Origin: Bythopirellula sp041737835
Lineage (GTDB): Bacteria > Planctomycetota > Planctomycetia > Pirellulales > Lacipirellulaceae
NCBI GenBank assembly: GCA_041737835.1
Contig: JBGSQY010000040.1
Direction: 5' to 3' (one strand)
Length of the DNA: 64,000 nucleotides
The notes under the pieces are model-generated. The model was not told where the DNA came from. It saw only the letters and a program-made list of their open reading frames with translations, and searched no databases. Made by a program: the position numbers and the translations under genes. Shown here one piece after another: positions 42,423-51,295 of the stretch (positions within the stretch are counted from its first letter, which is position 1; each line of letters opens with the position of its first letter).

Positions 42423-42848
42423 ATGCGACTTCACTCCACACAACAACTCGACTTACTGATCGTCGACGGCAATCGCACTCAATATCCGACGTTAATGAAA
42501 GCGGCCAAGGAGGCCGGACTAGAATTCTCCCACGCTTACGACGGACACGAGGCCCTGCAGCTCGTTTCACGGCGACCCCCACGGCTCTGGGTGGTCAACA
42601 TGTCGCTTCCCGACATGACCGGCATTGAATTGCTGCGATTGATCAAGGCGAAGCGGCCAACAACGCCATTTTACTTAGTCAGTGATTCTTACTCGGCAGA
42701 AGACGAACTCGCTGCGCGTGCGTCCGGGGCAACTGGTTATCTGTCGAAGCCCGTAACCCTCACCTGGCTGGAACTTTGCCGAGCAACGCTTGCTCGACAA
42801 GCACCGACGAACGCACACCACGCCAGCGGTGACCACGTCAAGATTTGA
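42423..42848 (+). CDS. Degenerate receiver-domain protein (Asn at the phospho-acceptor site)
   Basis: 141 residues from ATG 42423, which follows a strong GAGGAGGTGA ribosome site. Single receiver fold: LLIVDGN at strand 1 (one acid of the usual pair, Asp15), RLWVVNMSLPDMTGIELL at strand 3, where the phosphorylated Asp is Asn59, Ser87 in LVSDSYS and Lys109 in YLSKPVTL. Without Asp59 it cannot be phosphorylated in the normal way and probably works as a protein-protein switch. It is the first gene after the sigma-54 promoter, so it may feed back on the sensorless activator upstream. Confidence 0.85.
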   Translation: MRLHSTQQLDLLIVDGNRTQYPTLMKAAKEAGLEFSHAYDGHEALQLVSRRPPRLWVVNMSLPDMTGIELLRLIKAKRPTTPFYLVSDSYSAEDELAARASGATGYLSKPVTLTWLELCRATLARQAPTNAHHASGDHVKI

Positions 42849-42889
42849 ATTCACTCTCACATATATTCTTTCCACAAGGATCGATCCCC

Positions 42890-43084
42890 ATGTCCACTCT
42901 TGAAATTCTGGAAAACTTCGGCGGACTTTACGACAGCTTTGAAGAGAACGTCACCTTCGAGCGAATCCGCCATCACCGCGACGGCAAGATGCCCGTTGGT
43001 CGTTCAGCGGCTGCCACACGCTCGTCGCGACGTCATGATCGTTGGCGAAATTTTGGCCGCAAGTCGCCAAACAAGAACTTCTAA
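42890..43084 (+). CDS. Small basic hypothetical protein
   Basis: 64 residues, starting at an ATG with AAGGA upstream, 41 bases after the pseudo-receiver gene. The N-terminal half is acidic-hydrophobic (MSTLEILENFGGLYDSFEEN), the C-terminal half strongly basic (RSSRRHDRWRNFGRKSPNK), with no signal peptide. Not recognised. Its place in the sigma-54 cluster and proper ribosome site are the reasons to call it real. Confidence 0.5.
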   Translation: MSTLEILENFGGLYDSFEENVTFERIRHHRDGKMPVGRSAAATRSSRRHDRWRNFGRKSPNKNF

Positions 43085-43141
43085 TCGACTCTCAATTCAT
43101 TCCAAGGCACTGCTAATCAACACACGACTCGGAGAAATTCC

Positions 43142-43786
43142 ATGCGAACTTTCAAACTTCTCATCTGTCTGCTCAGTTTTCAATTAACTCTGTATTCCCT
43201 AACGGCCTGGGCCGTTCCCATCGCCAATCTCTACAACACGGGTCTCGATGCTAGTGGCAATTACTTGCCTACCCTGGGCCTTGACGGCAACTACACCGTT
43301 ATTAGTTCTCCACTCGGATCATTCACGCCCGCGGCCGTCGACGACACGGTCTATCCCTTCCCGTCGTTCTGGATCGCCAATAACCCACCATTCTCGCGTT
43401 GGATTGGTACCAGTGCGCAGTATAGCGATGGACCGAATGGCAACTATCTGTATCGCACAACGTTCAACTTGCCAGCTAACGCCAACCTTGGCAGCGTCGT
43501 GCTTACCGGCATGTGGGCCACCGACGACCCCGGTCTCGACATCCTTATTAATGGGATTTCTACAAGTCAAGTTTCAGCTGGCTTTAGCAGCTTGGTCGGT
43601 TTCTCGGTGACGAGCGGGTTCAACGTGGGACTTAACACGCTCGACTTCCTCGTGGGTCAGGTGGGTGGTGGTCCTACGGGCCTGCGGGTCGACAAGATTT
43701 TCGGTAGCTACAACGTCCCCGAGCCAACATCGGCCGCATTAGCTTTGCTCTGTCTAGGAGGAATCGTCATGCGTCGACGTGCCTGA
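43142..43786 (+). CDS. PEP-CTERM secreted protein (cluster member 1)
   Basis: 214 residues. Signal peptide LLICLLSFQLTLYSLTAWA, a beta-rich body with an Asn/Gly-rich lectin-like segment (NYLYRTTFNLPANANLGSVVL, ATDDPGLDILINGISTSQVS) and C-terminal sorting signal VPEPTSAALALLCLGGIVMRRR. Exosortase would cut within the PEP region and hand the protein to the envelope or extracellular matrix. First of seven consecutive PEP-CTERM genes. The body resembles carbohydrate-binding or sandwich domains; no assignment is made. Confidence 0.88.
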   Translation: MRTFKLLICLLSFQLTLYSLTAWAVPIANLYNTGLDASGNYLPTLGLDGNYTVISSPLGSFTPAAVDDTVYPFPSFWIANNPPFSRWIGTSAQYSDGPNGNYLYRTTFNLPANANLGSVVLTGMWATDDPGLDILINGISTSQVSAGFSSLVGFSVTSGFNVGLNTLDFLVGQVGGGPTGLRVDKIFGSYNVPEPTSAALALLCLGGIVMRRRA

Positions 43787-43838
43787 AACTCCTTCAACTC
43801 GATTCCAACACAATTCAAATTCACACGGAGATGATCTC

Positions 43839-44912
43839 ATGAATACAAAAACGTTTCGACCGCTTCTCTATTCACTTTGCTGTGTCGCACTCATTACCAG
43901 TCAAACACAAGCCGACCCGCTGCCGGGCCGCGATGTCCCCAAGTTCAGCCAAAAACCGATGATCGCCACGCAGATTCCGAACGACAACGGCTTGCTCGAT
44001 ACCTACTACGGGCACGACCAGTTGAGCACCGCGTATGGATTTCAGGGCACCGCTCCAGGCATCCCCGTCTACCAAGGCCGCTTCATGGCCGACGATTTTG
44101 CGGACAATTTTTCTTCGCCCGTCGTGCATGTGAAATGGTGGGGCTCTTATTTCAACGACTTCATTAACCCCGCGCTGCCGGTAAATAAGTTCTTGATCTC
44201 GTTCGAGAACGACATACCCCAAAGCACGACCAATCCCTTCAGTCGTCCCGGCGATATCAAGTTCAACCAGGTCGTCACACGTGATATTAATAATGACCTC
44301 TCACCCGGTGGCGAGTTTTCAGAAAAGGTGATTCGTGGTCCCGATCCAATCTTGGGTGAATCGCTCTACGAATACAACGCCGAATTGCATCTCAATCTGC
44401 CGTTCCCCCAGCAACCCGACACGGTGTACTGGCTGAAGATCGTCGCGATGGTCGACGTGCCCGTGGGCTATACGCTTGATCCTTACAATCCCTCGTCGCA
44501 AGAAACTCGCTGGGGCTGGCATAATCGCGATTACACCCAGCAGAACACGCTCGCCTCTCCGAATGTGACCGGTCCTCCGTTTCCTGCAGGTGAAGCGATC
44601 ATCGGCCAGGTTGGCCCCGCGACTTCTCCCACACCCGTGTGGCACTTTCAAGATGACGCCGTGCGGGGCGATGTGCGCATCCTCCCCGGCACCGCCGGCT
44701 ATACCGTGCCGACCGTGTTCCAACCTTTTCAAAACATGCAGCCGACGAATTACCTCGACGGCATCGACGGCCCAGGGATCTCACCCAACGGTGCCAACAT
44801 CGGCCAGTACTCCAAGGACCTCGCGTTCGAGTTGTACACAACCGTGCCGGAACCGACGAGCGGCATCTTGCTGATCTTCGGATTCGCGGGCACTCTCCTC
44901 CGCCGTCGCTAA
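43839..44912 (+). CDS. PEP-CTERM secreted protein (cluster member 2)
   Basis: 357 residues from ATG 43839, after CGGAGATG. Signal peptide LLYSLCCVALITSQTQA. The body is DUF7901-like in style: MADDFADNFSSPVVHVKWWGSY, a pattern common in secreted planctomycete proteins with beta-sandwich folds, though no family is claimed. C-terminus VPEPTSGILLIFGFAGTLLRRR. Directly follows member 1 with 52 bases between. Confidence 0.87.
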   Translation: MNTKTFRPLLYSLCCVALITSQTQADPLPGRDVPKFSQKPMIATQIPNDNGLLDTYYGHDQLSTAYGFQGTAPGIPVYQGRFMADDFADNFSSPVVHVKWWGSYFNDFINPALPVNKFLISFENDIPQSTTNPFSRPGDIKFNQVVTRDINNDLSPGGEFSEKVIRGPDPILGESLYEYNAELHLNLPFPQQPDTVYWLKIVAMVDVPVGYTLDPYNPSSQETRWGWHNRDYTQQNTLASPNVTGPPFPAGEAIIGQVGPATSPTPVWHFQDDAVRGDVRILPGTAGYTVPTVFQPFQNMQPTNYLDGIDGPGISPNGANIGQYSKDLAFELYTTVPEPTSGILLIFGFAGTLLRRR

Positions 44913-45083
44913 GTTTTCATCCCCCCTCCCGCCCACAATCTAAACCTTGGGTCGGGAGGGGTTAGTGGTCCGTAATCTCCTCACGCCAACAACCCAAACG
45001 ATGGCCGGGAGGGGGCTAGGGGAGGGTCACACGAATCTCAATCAGTTCCAAACTTAGTACCAGATCACACAGGAATTCACACC

Positions 45084-45791
45084 ATGCTTCAACCACGCTT
45101 CATCTCAACTTGCTTGAGTTGCCTGGCACTTTTAACTGCCACATCACCATCGTTCGCCGTGCTAACCCCCAACCTGCTGACCGACCCAGGTTTCAACACG
45201 CCACTCACGAATCCACTCACAAGTTATCTGAATGTCCTGGGTCCGCCATACGCTTTGAATGTGTGGGGCGATGAAAACTCGACTGTTGTTGGCGCCGAAT
45301 TTGGTGCCACTCCCTTGGAAGGCAACGGCATGCTGCGGATGGATGACGACGGACTGGTCGTCACGCAAATCTTTCAGCATGTGAACGTCGCCGCGTTCGC
45401 TACCGACATCGATGCCGGCAACGCCGACGCCATGCTGTCGGCGAATTTCACGACAGGTGGCGGTGTGTTGGGATCCGTAGGGGCGCTCTACATCCGCTAT
45501 TTCACCGCGAGCAACACGTTCCTCGGCACGTCAGCTTTCGTGACACCCGCCTTGGACCCGAATCCCGTCAGTTGGCAACCTTTTAGCGTGCCCTGGAACT
45601 CCATTCCCGTCGGCACTCGCATCATGGAAGCTCAGTTGGCCTACGTGAATTCAACCCTGCCTCAGGGCATGGGTGGTTATGTCGACCTCGCTGACCTGCG
45701 GCTTCGCACGGTGCCTGAACCAAGTTCCTGCCTCCTAATCATGGCATGTGTTAGCAGTGTCGTTACACGTCGCCGATTGATCTCGCTTTAG
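45084..45791 (+). CDS. PEP-CTERM secreted protein (cluster member 3)
   Basis: 235 residues. Signal peptide ending near SPSFAV, then LLTDPGFNTPLTNPLTSYL, the opening of a CBM-like jelly-roll often found in PEP-CTERM proteins (a 'NPGFE' type lead). C-terminus VPEPSSCLLIMACVSSVVTRRR. It is separated from member 2 by 171 bases containing G-rich repeats (TCGGGAGGGG, CCGGGAGGGGG) that look like degenerate dispersed repeat rather than a promoter. Confidence 0.87.
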   Translation: MLQPRFISTCLSCLALLTATSPSFAVLTPNLLTDPGFNTPLTNPLTSYLNVLGPPYALNVWGDENSTVVGAEFGATPLEGNGMLRMDDDGLVVTQIFQHVNVAAFATDIDAGNADAMLSANFTTGGGVLGSVGALYIRYFTASNTFLGTSAFVTPALDPNPVSWQPFSVPWNSIPVGTRIMEAQLAYVNSTLPQGMGGYVDLADLRLRTVPEPSSCLLIMACVSSVVTRRRLISL

Positions 45792-45842
45792 ATGCCTCGA
45801 AATAAATTGCACAAACTTTCTTTCAAATAGGAAAACTAATTC

Positions 45843-46484
45843 ATGTTCAAATCAATCCAACATCTGACCTTACCACTCGCCATGTTCGCGGTGCTAACGA
45901 CCAGCCAACTCACACAGGCGGCGATAATTAGCACCCCTGGTCTGATAGGCGTCCGTTTCTGGGAAGCGACCGGGCCTTTCGTACCGTTTACCTTCGCCCC
46001 CAACAGCTCGGAAATGACAAATCAACTGGGAGTCGGCGTTCTCGGCCCCGGTAACGACGACTTTTCTCAGTTGCCCACCGAAAACTACGACGTCTTCTAT
46101 TCCGACGTTAACGGCAACTTCAATCTCAATGGCAATTATGTGACGGTGGAAGCTGTTTATCCCAATGCCACCGGGGGTGGCGGACTCAACTTGGGTGCCG
46201 TTGATCTGGTGTTTGGATCAGGCATACTCCGCGCCGACGTGTTGGCGAGCTTTGTCGGCTTGGGACCAAACTTCTTGCCAGGCTCAGTGCTAAACGCCGT
46301 CGACGCCGATACGGCGATTCCCTCCACGGCCACCACGATGGGCAGTACGGTCATTCCTCCACAGCAACATTTGCGCGTGACGGTTACTTGGTCCAAGCTT
46401 CCCGTTCCAGAACCTGCCTCCGCAGTAATGGCCATGGCTGGCTTGGCAGCGTTCGCGCTTCGTAGACGGGCAATCGGTATGTAA
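45843..46484 (+). CDS. PEP-CTERM secreted protein (cluster member 4)
   Basis: 213 residues with signal peptide LTLPLAMFAVLTTSQLTQA, a Gly/Asn-rich body (NATGGGGLNLGAVDLVFGSG) and C-terminus VPEPASAVMAMAGLAAFALRRR. Spacing of 51 bases from member 3. Function unknown. Confidence 0.87.
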   Translation: MFKSIQHLTLPLAMFAVLTTSQLTQAAIISTPGLIGVRFWEATGPFVPFTFAPNSSEMTNQLGVGVLGPGNDDFSQLPTENYDVFYSDVNGNFNLNGNYVTVEAVYPNATGGGGLNLGAVDLVFGSGILRADVLASFVGLGPNFLPGSVLNAVDADTAIPSTATTMGSTVIPPQQHLRVTVTWSKLPVPEPASAVMAMAGLAAFALRRRAIGM

Positions 46485-46533
46485 ACAATACCGTCATCTT
46501 CGGCTTTAAATTCTACCAAATCTGAGAGACATC

Positions 46534-47715
46534 ATGGATACTACTGCGACAAAGAGCGCGTTTGCACTATCGAGGTGGCGTCGGACGCTATCTACCCATG
46601 GCAAGTTTTGTTTAGCAATCGCGGCCGTAGTGTTTGCGGCAACGACCCCAGCGATGGCCCTGCCTGTCACCGGATGGGTGACAGGCAGGCTCGGTGCGAT
46701 CGCACACACCACTGATGGTGGCGGCACTCCCTGGAATAGTCAGACCAGCAGTGTAAACATTGAGCTCACTCGCGTTGATGCGGTGGACGCACTAAACGCC
46801 TGGGCCGTGGGAGAGCAGGGTCGGATCGTGCATACGGCCAACGGTGGCAGCACCTGGACCACGCAAACCAACGTCGTTCCTGCGTTGCAAGCTAACGACA
46901 TATTACGGGGTGTCGACTTCATAGATGCCAATTCCGGCTGGACTGTGGGTCGTCGTGTCGGAGCCCCGATCATAGGGGTGATCGCCCGAACGACTGATGG
47001 CGGCACGAGCTGGACTTCGCAGACCATCGGCAGCGATGAAAGTCTTGTTGATGTCGACTTTCATCCTGGCTCTACGACGGGTTGGGTCGTAGGAGGGCAA
47101 ATTGCCGGTACGGCCAGTGTCATTCGCAAAACGACCGATGGCACAAACTGGTCCGCCCCGATTTCGTTGCCGGGTCCAATTGCCAACGGCATTCTCAATG
47201 GTGTTGATTTTTCTGATCTGCTTACGGGTTGGGCTGTGGGCTCGGCCGGAAAGATTCTCAAATCGACTGATGGCGGTGCATCTTGGAATGCACAAATCTC
47301 GGGTACGACACTCGAACTGGGAGCTGTGAATTTCTTCGACTCCCAAACAGGTTGGGCAACCTCGGTCACGGGCGGTCAAATCCTCCGTACGGTGGACGGC
47401 GGTGCGAATTGGGCGCAGACGAACATCAGCTCCAGCAGCAACACGATCACCGTTCTCCGTGACATCGCCTTTGCAGACGCGAATAACGGCTGGGCCGTGG
47501 GCTCGGTCTTAAATTTCTCCACGTCGAGTAGCAGTAGCTTGCTGCTTTACTCGGGCGACGGAGGGGTGAATTGGACTCCGCAAACCACGACCCTCCCGCC
47601 CAGCGTGCTCTTGCTTTCGGGTGTGGCGGTGCTCCCGCCGACCGTTCCCGAGCCAACATCTCTCTTACTCTTCGGACTTGCCGCAATTGCCTGTTCGAGT
47701 TGCAGAATTCGTTAA
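46534..47715 (+). CDS. YCF48/BNR-type beta-propeller PEP-CTERM protein (cluster member 5)
   Basis: 393 residues. Signal peptide FCLAIAAVVFAATTPAMA, then six or so repeats of about 45 residues with the YCF48 pattern GWAVG ... TTDGG..W..Q (AWAVGEQGRIVHTANGGSTW, GWTVGRRVGAPIIG, GWAVGSAGKILKSTDGGASW). This is the photosystem-assembly HCF136-type propeller fold. C-terminus VPEPTSLLLFGLAAIACSSC, with a weaker basic end (RIR) than the others. A PSII role is excluded in this context; it is a secreted repeat scaffold. An 11-bp hairpin covers the signal-peptide cleavage region. Confidence 0.87.
   Translation: MDTTATKSAFALSRWRRTLSTHGKFCLAIAAVVFAATTPAMALPVTGWVTGRLGAIAHTTDGGGTPWNSQTSSVNIELTRVDAVDALNAWAVGEQGRIVHTANGGSTWTTQTNVVPALQANDILRGVDFIDANSGWTVGRRVGAPIIGVIARTTDGGTSWTSQTIGSDESLVDVDFHPGSTTGWVVGGQIAGTASVIRKTTDGTNWSAPISLPGPIANGILNGVDFSDLLTGWAVGSAGKILKSTDGGASWNAQISGTTLELGAVNFFDSQTGWATSVTGGQILRTVDGGANWAQTNISSSSNTITVLRDIAFADANNGWAVGSVLNFSTSSSSSLLLYSGDGGVNWTPQTTTLPPSVLLLSGVAVLPPTVPEPTSLLLFGLAAIACSSCRIR
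46661..46687. other. 11-bp hairpin within the 5' coding part of the propeller gene
   Basis: TGCCTGTCACC (46661-46671) and GGTGACAGGCA (46677-46687) are perfect reverse complements around a 5-base loop. It is located ~130 bases into the coding sequence at the signal-peptide end. Confidence 0.5.
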
Positions 47716-47749
47716 ATCAATTTTTCCATCTTTCAAAAAGGTCCTTACC

Positions 47750-48358
47750 ATGTCTCAAAACAAAATACGCCTAGCAGTCGTTCTCACCACTTTGATCACA
47801 AGCAGCATCGCCTGGGCGCAAGGCACCGCTGTGCCAATGTTCTCAATCCACGCTGCTCAGCCAAACGGCCAAATCCTCATCGGTACCGCGACAAGCCCCA
47901 TTCCTGTGGCACTTGGCCCCGCGCCGAACTCGTGGCTGAAATCTATCGGCGACCCACTCAACGCGATCCCACCTGGCCTACAAGTTGTGGATCTCATTGA
48001 AACGGTTGTCAACGTGGGGACTCAACCCTGGACCGACTGGCATGAGATCATCCTGCCACCGCCCGTGGGTTTGGTGCCAGCCACTTGGAGCAGCGTCGTA
48101 GGGCTGAAAGTCAACAATACATCGATTGGCTTCTCGGCCTGGGGTCTCGGCATGCAGACACTCGATCTCTACGCTTTCAGCCAGCCAGTGATGCCCGGCG
48201 ACATCTTTGAAATTCACAAACAAGCGCTCGTCGTGACTTCGTCTACCGGCGGCGAAATCCTGCGTATTCAACAATATCCGACCAGCACCGTGCCCGAACC
48301 ATCTGCTCTCGTTCTCGCCCTTGGTGGGCTCGCAGTCTCTGCATTCCGTCGTCGCTAA
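47750..48358 (+). CDS. PEP-CTERM secreted protein (cluster member 6)
   Basis: 202 residues from ATG 47750, after AAAAAGGTC. Signal peptide LAVVLTTLITSSIAWA. The body has the motif VGTQPWTDWHEIILPPPVG, also present in similar form in the next protein (GTGIPWTDYHMELGF), so members 6 and 7 are likely paralogues. C-terminus VPEPSALVLALGGLAVSAFRRR. Function unknown. Confidence 0.87.
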   Translation: MSQNKIRLAVVLTTLITSSIAWAQGTAVPMFSIHAAQPNGQILIGTATSPIPVALGPAPNSWLKSIGDPLNAIPPGLQVVDLIETVVNVGTQPWTDWHEIILPPPVGLVPATWSSVVGLKVNNTSIGFSAWGLGMQTLDLYAFSQPVMPGDIFEIHKQALVVTSSTGGEILRIQQYPTSTVPEPSALVLALGGLAVSAFRRR

Positions 48359-48391
48359 ATCGATAACTCAATTCCTTAAGGATTCAACAAC

Positions 48392-49042
48392 ATGAAATGC
48401 TATCAATTTTTAATGCTGGCCGCTGTGAACGTACTCCTGGCAACCTACACGCATGCCGGCGAGATCACCGGCTTCTCGTGGTCGTCGGGAATCGCCTCGG
48501 TCGGTGTTCAACCGATCGTGCCGCCGATCGTGCCTAATAATAACGACGCCGTGGGCACGTCACCCAACGAAGTGTTCATCCCGCAGAAGAATTATGTCGG
48601 CATCGGGCCGGTCGATATCGAGTTTACCGTGTCTGATTCTGGCGGCGTGACCGAATATCATTTCCGCGAAGGGGTCTTCAACGGCACGGGTATTCCTTGG
48701 ACCGACTACCACATGGAACTCGGCTTTGGCATGGGGACCGACTTTGCTCGTTCAACAGCGGGGGATGGGCTCGACTTCGATTTCCCAGAACAAAATTCGC
48801 CGGTTTCAATGGGACCTTTTACGACCATCGTCGTGGGCGAAGATACGATCGATGCCTACAACGGCGTCGTTCCACCGTTGGTTTATGTCGGTTATCTCCA
48901 TTTTCACATCGACGTGCCCGACGGAATCACAGCATTTACCATTCGGCAGTATCCCACGATTGACGGCACCGTGCCCGAGCCCAGTTCGCTGTTGCTCGCT
49001 TCAATACTTTTGGCAGCCGCCGCCATGAAGAGAAGGAGTTAA
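48392..49042 (+). CDS. PEP-CTERM secreted protein (cluster member 7)
   Basis: 216 residues, signal peptide FLMLAAVNVLLATYTHA. Shares the IPWTDYHMELG segment with member 6. C-terminus VPEPSSLLLASILLAAAAMKRRS. Last gene of the PEP-CTERM run; the gene after it is convergent and begins one base past the stop, which marks the end of the transcription unit. Confidence 0.87.
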   Translation: MKCYQFLMLAAVNVLLATYTHAGEITGFSWSSGIASVGVQPIVPPIVPNNNDAVGTSPNEVFIPQKNYVGIGPVDIEFTVSDSGGVTEYHFREGVFNGTGIPWTDYHMELGFGMGTDFARSTAGDGLDFDFPEQNSPVSMGPFTTIVVGEDTIDAYNGVVPPLVYVGYLHFHIDVPDGITAFTIRQYPTIDGTVPEPSSLLLASILLAAAAMKRRS

Positions 49043-49043
49043 G

Positions 49044-50000
49044 CTACGGAGATGCTGCTCTCTCGGGTGCTGCCATCAGCGCAAAGATTCGCTCGCCCAG
49101 TTCCTTAAACTTAGGTTTCGCGGCTACTTCGTTGAGTGGCAAAAAGCACGCAATCACGAACTTTGTCTTCCCATCGTCGACAATCCCCACGTCGTGGGCC
49201 CAGTCGGCGTACCAACCCGTCTTGTGATAGAACATCGCATCGCGGGGCAGCCCCTGTGCGAGCTTCGTATTATCAAGTTGCCGTCCCAAGTAGCTTTCCA
49301 GTTGCCTGCTCACCCAGGGATTCACCAATTTGCGGGCGTGGATGCGATACAGAAAATCCGCCGCGTGCAGGGCACAGGTTTCCGTCCCCGGCACGTCGGC
49401 GTAACCTGGGTCCTCGACCGTTCGCTTGAGAAACTTGCGTGTCACTTCGCTCCCCTGCCAACCATACTCGTGCAGCAAGGAATTGATCGCCGGGCGCTGG
49501 GCAAAATCGATAAGGCAATTCGCCGCCGTGTTGTCGCTCCGCGTAATCATCAGATCCAAAAGATACCCCAACGTCACTTCGTCGCCATTCACCATCAACG
49601 GCCGCGGATCCGTAGGGATTTCTTTCACGCGGTCGACGACGTTGGGGTCCTTCACGACAAACTTCGTATCAAGCTCGGCCTTGCCATCGGAAATCTGACG
49701 CAGTACCTCCGCCGCGACGTACATCTTGTAAACCGACGCCGGATAAATGAAGTTGTCGGCATGCACGCCCCCCAACCGCGGCGGATCAGCCGACAGATCA
49801 ATGACCGCGAGCGAAATCCGCTCGGGCCCATCTTCGGTCGGAAACTCGCGATCAAGGCCAAGCTCGGTAACGATTTGGTCGAGAGACCGAGAAAGCCGCG
49901 GATCATCAACAAAATGCGCGGGGAGAGCGACGTCAGCGGGCCCACTGATTTGGGACGAAAGATTGGCCAACACAACGGCGATGGCTGTGAAAGTGAGCAT
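49044..50000 (-). CDS. Secreted serine hydrolase, class A beta-lactamase-like
   Basis: 318 residues. N-terminal hydrophobic signal (LTFTAIAVVLANLSS). Penicillin-binding/beta-lactamase fold motifs are all present: PASVYKMY (SxxK), RSDNTAAN (SDN) and YHKTGWYADWAHDVG (KTG). A canonical omega-loop Glu166 segment is not obvious. Could be a beta-lactamase or a D,D-peptidase-like enzyme; resistance should not be assumed. It ends at the 3' end of the PEP-CTERM cluster. Confidence 0.82.
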   Translation of the reverse strand: MLTFTAIAVVLANLSSQISGPADVALPAHFVDDPRLSRSLDQIVTELGLDREFPTEDGPERISLAVIDLSADPPRLGGVHADNFIYPASVYKMYVAAEVLRQISDGKAELDTKFVVKDPNVVDRVKEIPTDPRPLMVNGDEVTLGYLLDLMITRSDNTAANCLIDFAQRPAINSLLHEYGWQGSEVTRKFLKRTVEDPGYADVPGTETCALHAADFLYRIHARKLVNPWVSRQLESYLGRQLDNTKLAQGLPRDAMFYHKTGWYADWAHDVGIVDDGKTKFVIACFLPLNEVAAKPKFKELGERIFALMAAPERAASP

Positions 50001-50009
50001 AGATATTAG

Positions 50010-50083
50010 TACGCCTGGCAGGACTCGAACCTGCGACCGGCGGATTAGAAATCCGCTGCTCTATCCAGCTGAGCTACAGGCGC
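50010..50083 (-). tRNA. tRNA-Arg (anticodon TCT)
   Basis: The minus strand reads GCGCCTGTAGCTCAGCTGG for acceptor and D arm, anticodon stem-loop GCGGATTTCTAATCCGC, and T arm GGTTCGAGTCC; the acceptor ends CAGGCGT with discriminator A. Stem 1 has one G-U pair. The CCA end is not encoded. Confidence 0.95.
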
Positions 50084-50262
50084 GTGCTGATATTCTAGCT
50101 GGAAATAACGCTTTGGGCAGGCCGGATTTTCGCGAGTGGCCGCGTGTGCGACTATCCCGGCCAGTACATTCTTCCCCCAGAAGAGCGAATCCATTGCCGG
50201 TGTACGACGATCTCAGTTTTACGGGAAGATATTCTCGCTGCTGCGGATAACCCGGCATTCGA

Positions 50263-51111
50263 CTAACGCCGACGAAGCAGACCTAACGAAGCCAAACCAA
50301 CAAGAAGGATGCTACTAGGCTCTGGCACGGCGGTTGATGCGGCCAGTGGTTCGACGACCACGCCGTAGTTGGTTTGCCAACCTGCGAGGCCGCCGGCAGA
50401 CGTGATCACGGAAGAGTTAGGATCGCTACGTTGCCAGATCAAAAAGTCTCGTCCATCCACGTCATTATCGCGATCAAAGTCGCCCAGCAAAATCGGTGGG
50501 CTGATTCCCATTAACCGCCGTGCCTGGCTACAACTGAGTTGTGCCTGGTTGAACCACAAGTCTGCTGCGCTGGAGTAACCGACCGCGCCAATTTGGGAAG
50601 TGGTTTGAGTCCAGTTCTGGCAGCATTGCGAGGATTGGTACCCATTAAAATCAGAGCCTGTCCAGAAAGGTGAATTGGCCTGAAGCGCCGTACCAAATTC
50701 GTTGTAGTTCACGGGAGAGAGAAGATAACCGTCCCAAAAATCGGCACTATCGGTGGCCAACAAATCGCCGTTTCGATTGTAAACAGGACCGACGATCTCC
50801 ATGCGATCTCGCGCGTTGACATCGTTGGTGGAGATCAGAGCTTTATAAATGCGATCGCTACCATTCCAGCCGGGAAGAAGTTGGGCAGCGTTGGCGCGTC
50901 GGTTCACCTGCAAGTCAGCCGACAAAGCACCGCCGAAGTTCGAAGCGCCGGGATGCGGTTCTGCACCTGCGGAGATTGAGTACGTGTTATTGGTGATAAA
51001 CACGACATGCCGGTATTGGGGCGTTTGGGCGTGAGCAGAAGCTGCGAAGCTGGCTACGGTTAGCGCCAGAGCAGAAAGAAGCCGCCAACGAGAATCGAGC
51101 CAAATTTGCAT
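50263..51111 (-). CDS. PEP-CTERM secreted protein with dockerin-like repeat
   Basis: 282 residues. Signal peptide LLSALALTVASFAASAHA; body begins QYRHVVFITNNTYSISAG. Residues ~215-235 hold LLGDFDRDNDVDGRDFLIWQ, the EF-hand-like Asp-rich block shared with three other proteins in this window. C-terminus VPEPSSILLVGLASLGLLRRR. Residues 50-200 look like a CAP/lectin-type secreted domain but are not assignable. It is a separate transcription unit from the seven-gene cluster. Confidence 0.87.
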   Translation of the reverse strand: MQIWLDSRWRLLSALALTVASFAASAHAQTPQYRHVVFITNNTYSISAGAEPHPGASNFGGALSADLQVNRRANAAQLLPGWNGSDRIYKALISTNDVNARDRMEIVGPVYNRNGDLLATDSADFWDGYLLSPVNYNEFGTALQANSPFWTGSDFNGYQSSQCCQNWTQTTSQIGAVGYSSAADLWFNQAQLSCSQARRLMGISPPILLGDFDRDNDVDGRDFLIWQRSDPNSSVITSAGGLAGWQTNYGVVVEPLAASTAVPEPSSILLVGLASLGLLRRR

Positions 51112-51295
51112 GACGGTTTCCAGAGAAGTCTTGGGGTGAGCATCTAGTATAACCGCAGCCAGCGAGAAGAGCTACAAAGCTGTGTAGGTGGGTGTAAGTG
51201 CTCGCCCACTCCCGGCCACTCGGCCTTTTCGCTAAAATGCACTTCCACGTGTTCGTACAGACAATACAGATTCAATCAGCGCAGGCGGTTTCGCA

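Noticed and set aside
46534..47715. Photosystem II assembly factor
   Set aside because: The YCF48-type propeller repeats match, but the signal peptide, PEP-CTERM end and non-photosynthetic context argue for a secreted repeat protein.
49044..50000. Antibiotic-resistance beta-lactamase
   Set aside because: The SxxK, SDN and KTG motifs support the fold only; the omega-loop Glu is not evident, so a resistance call is not justified.
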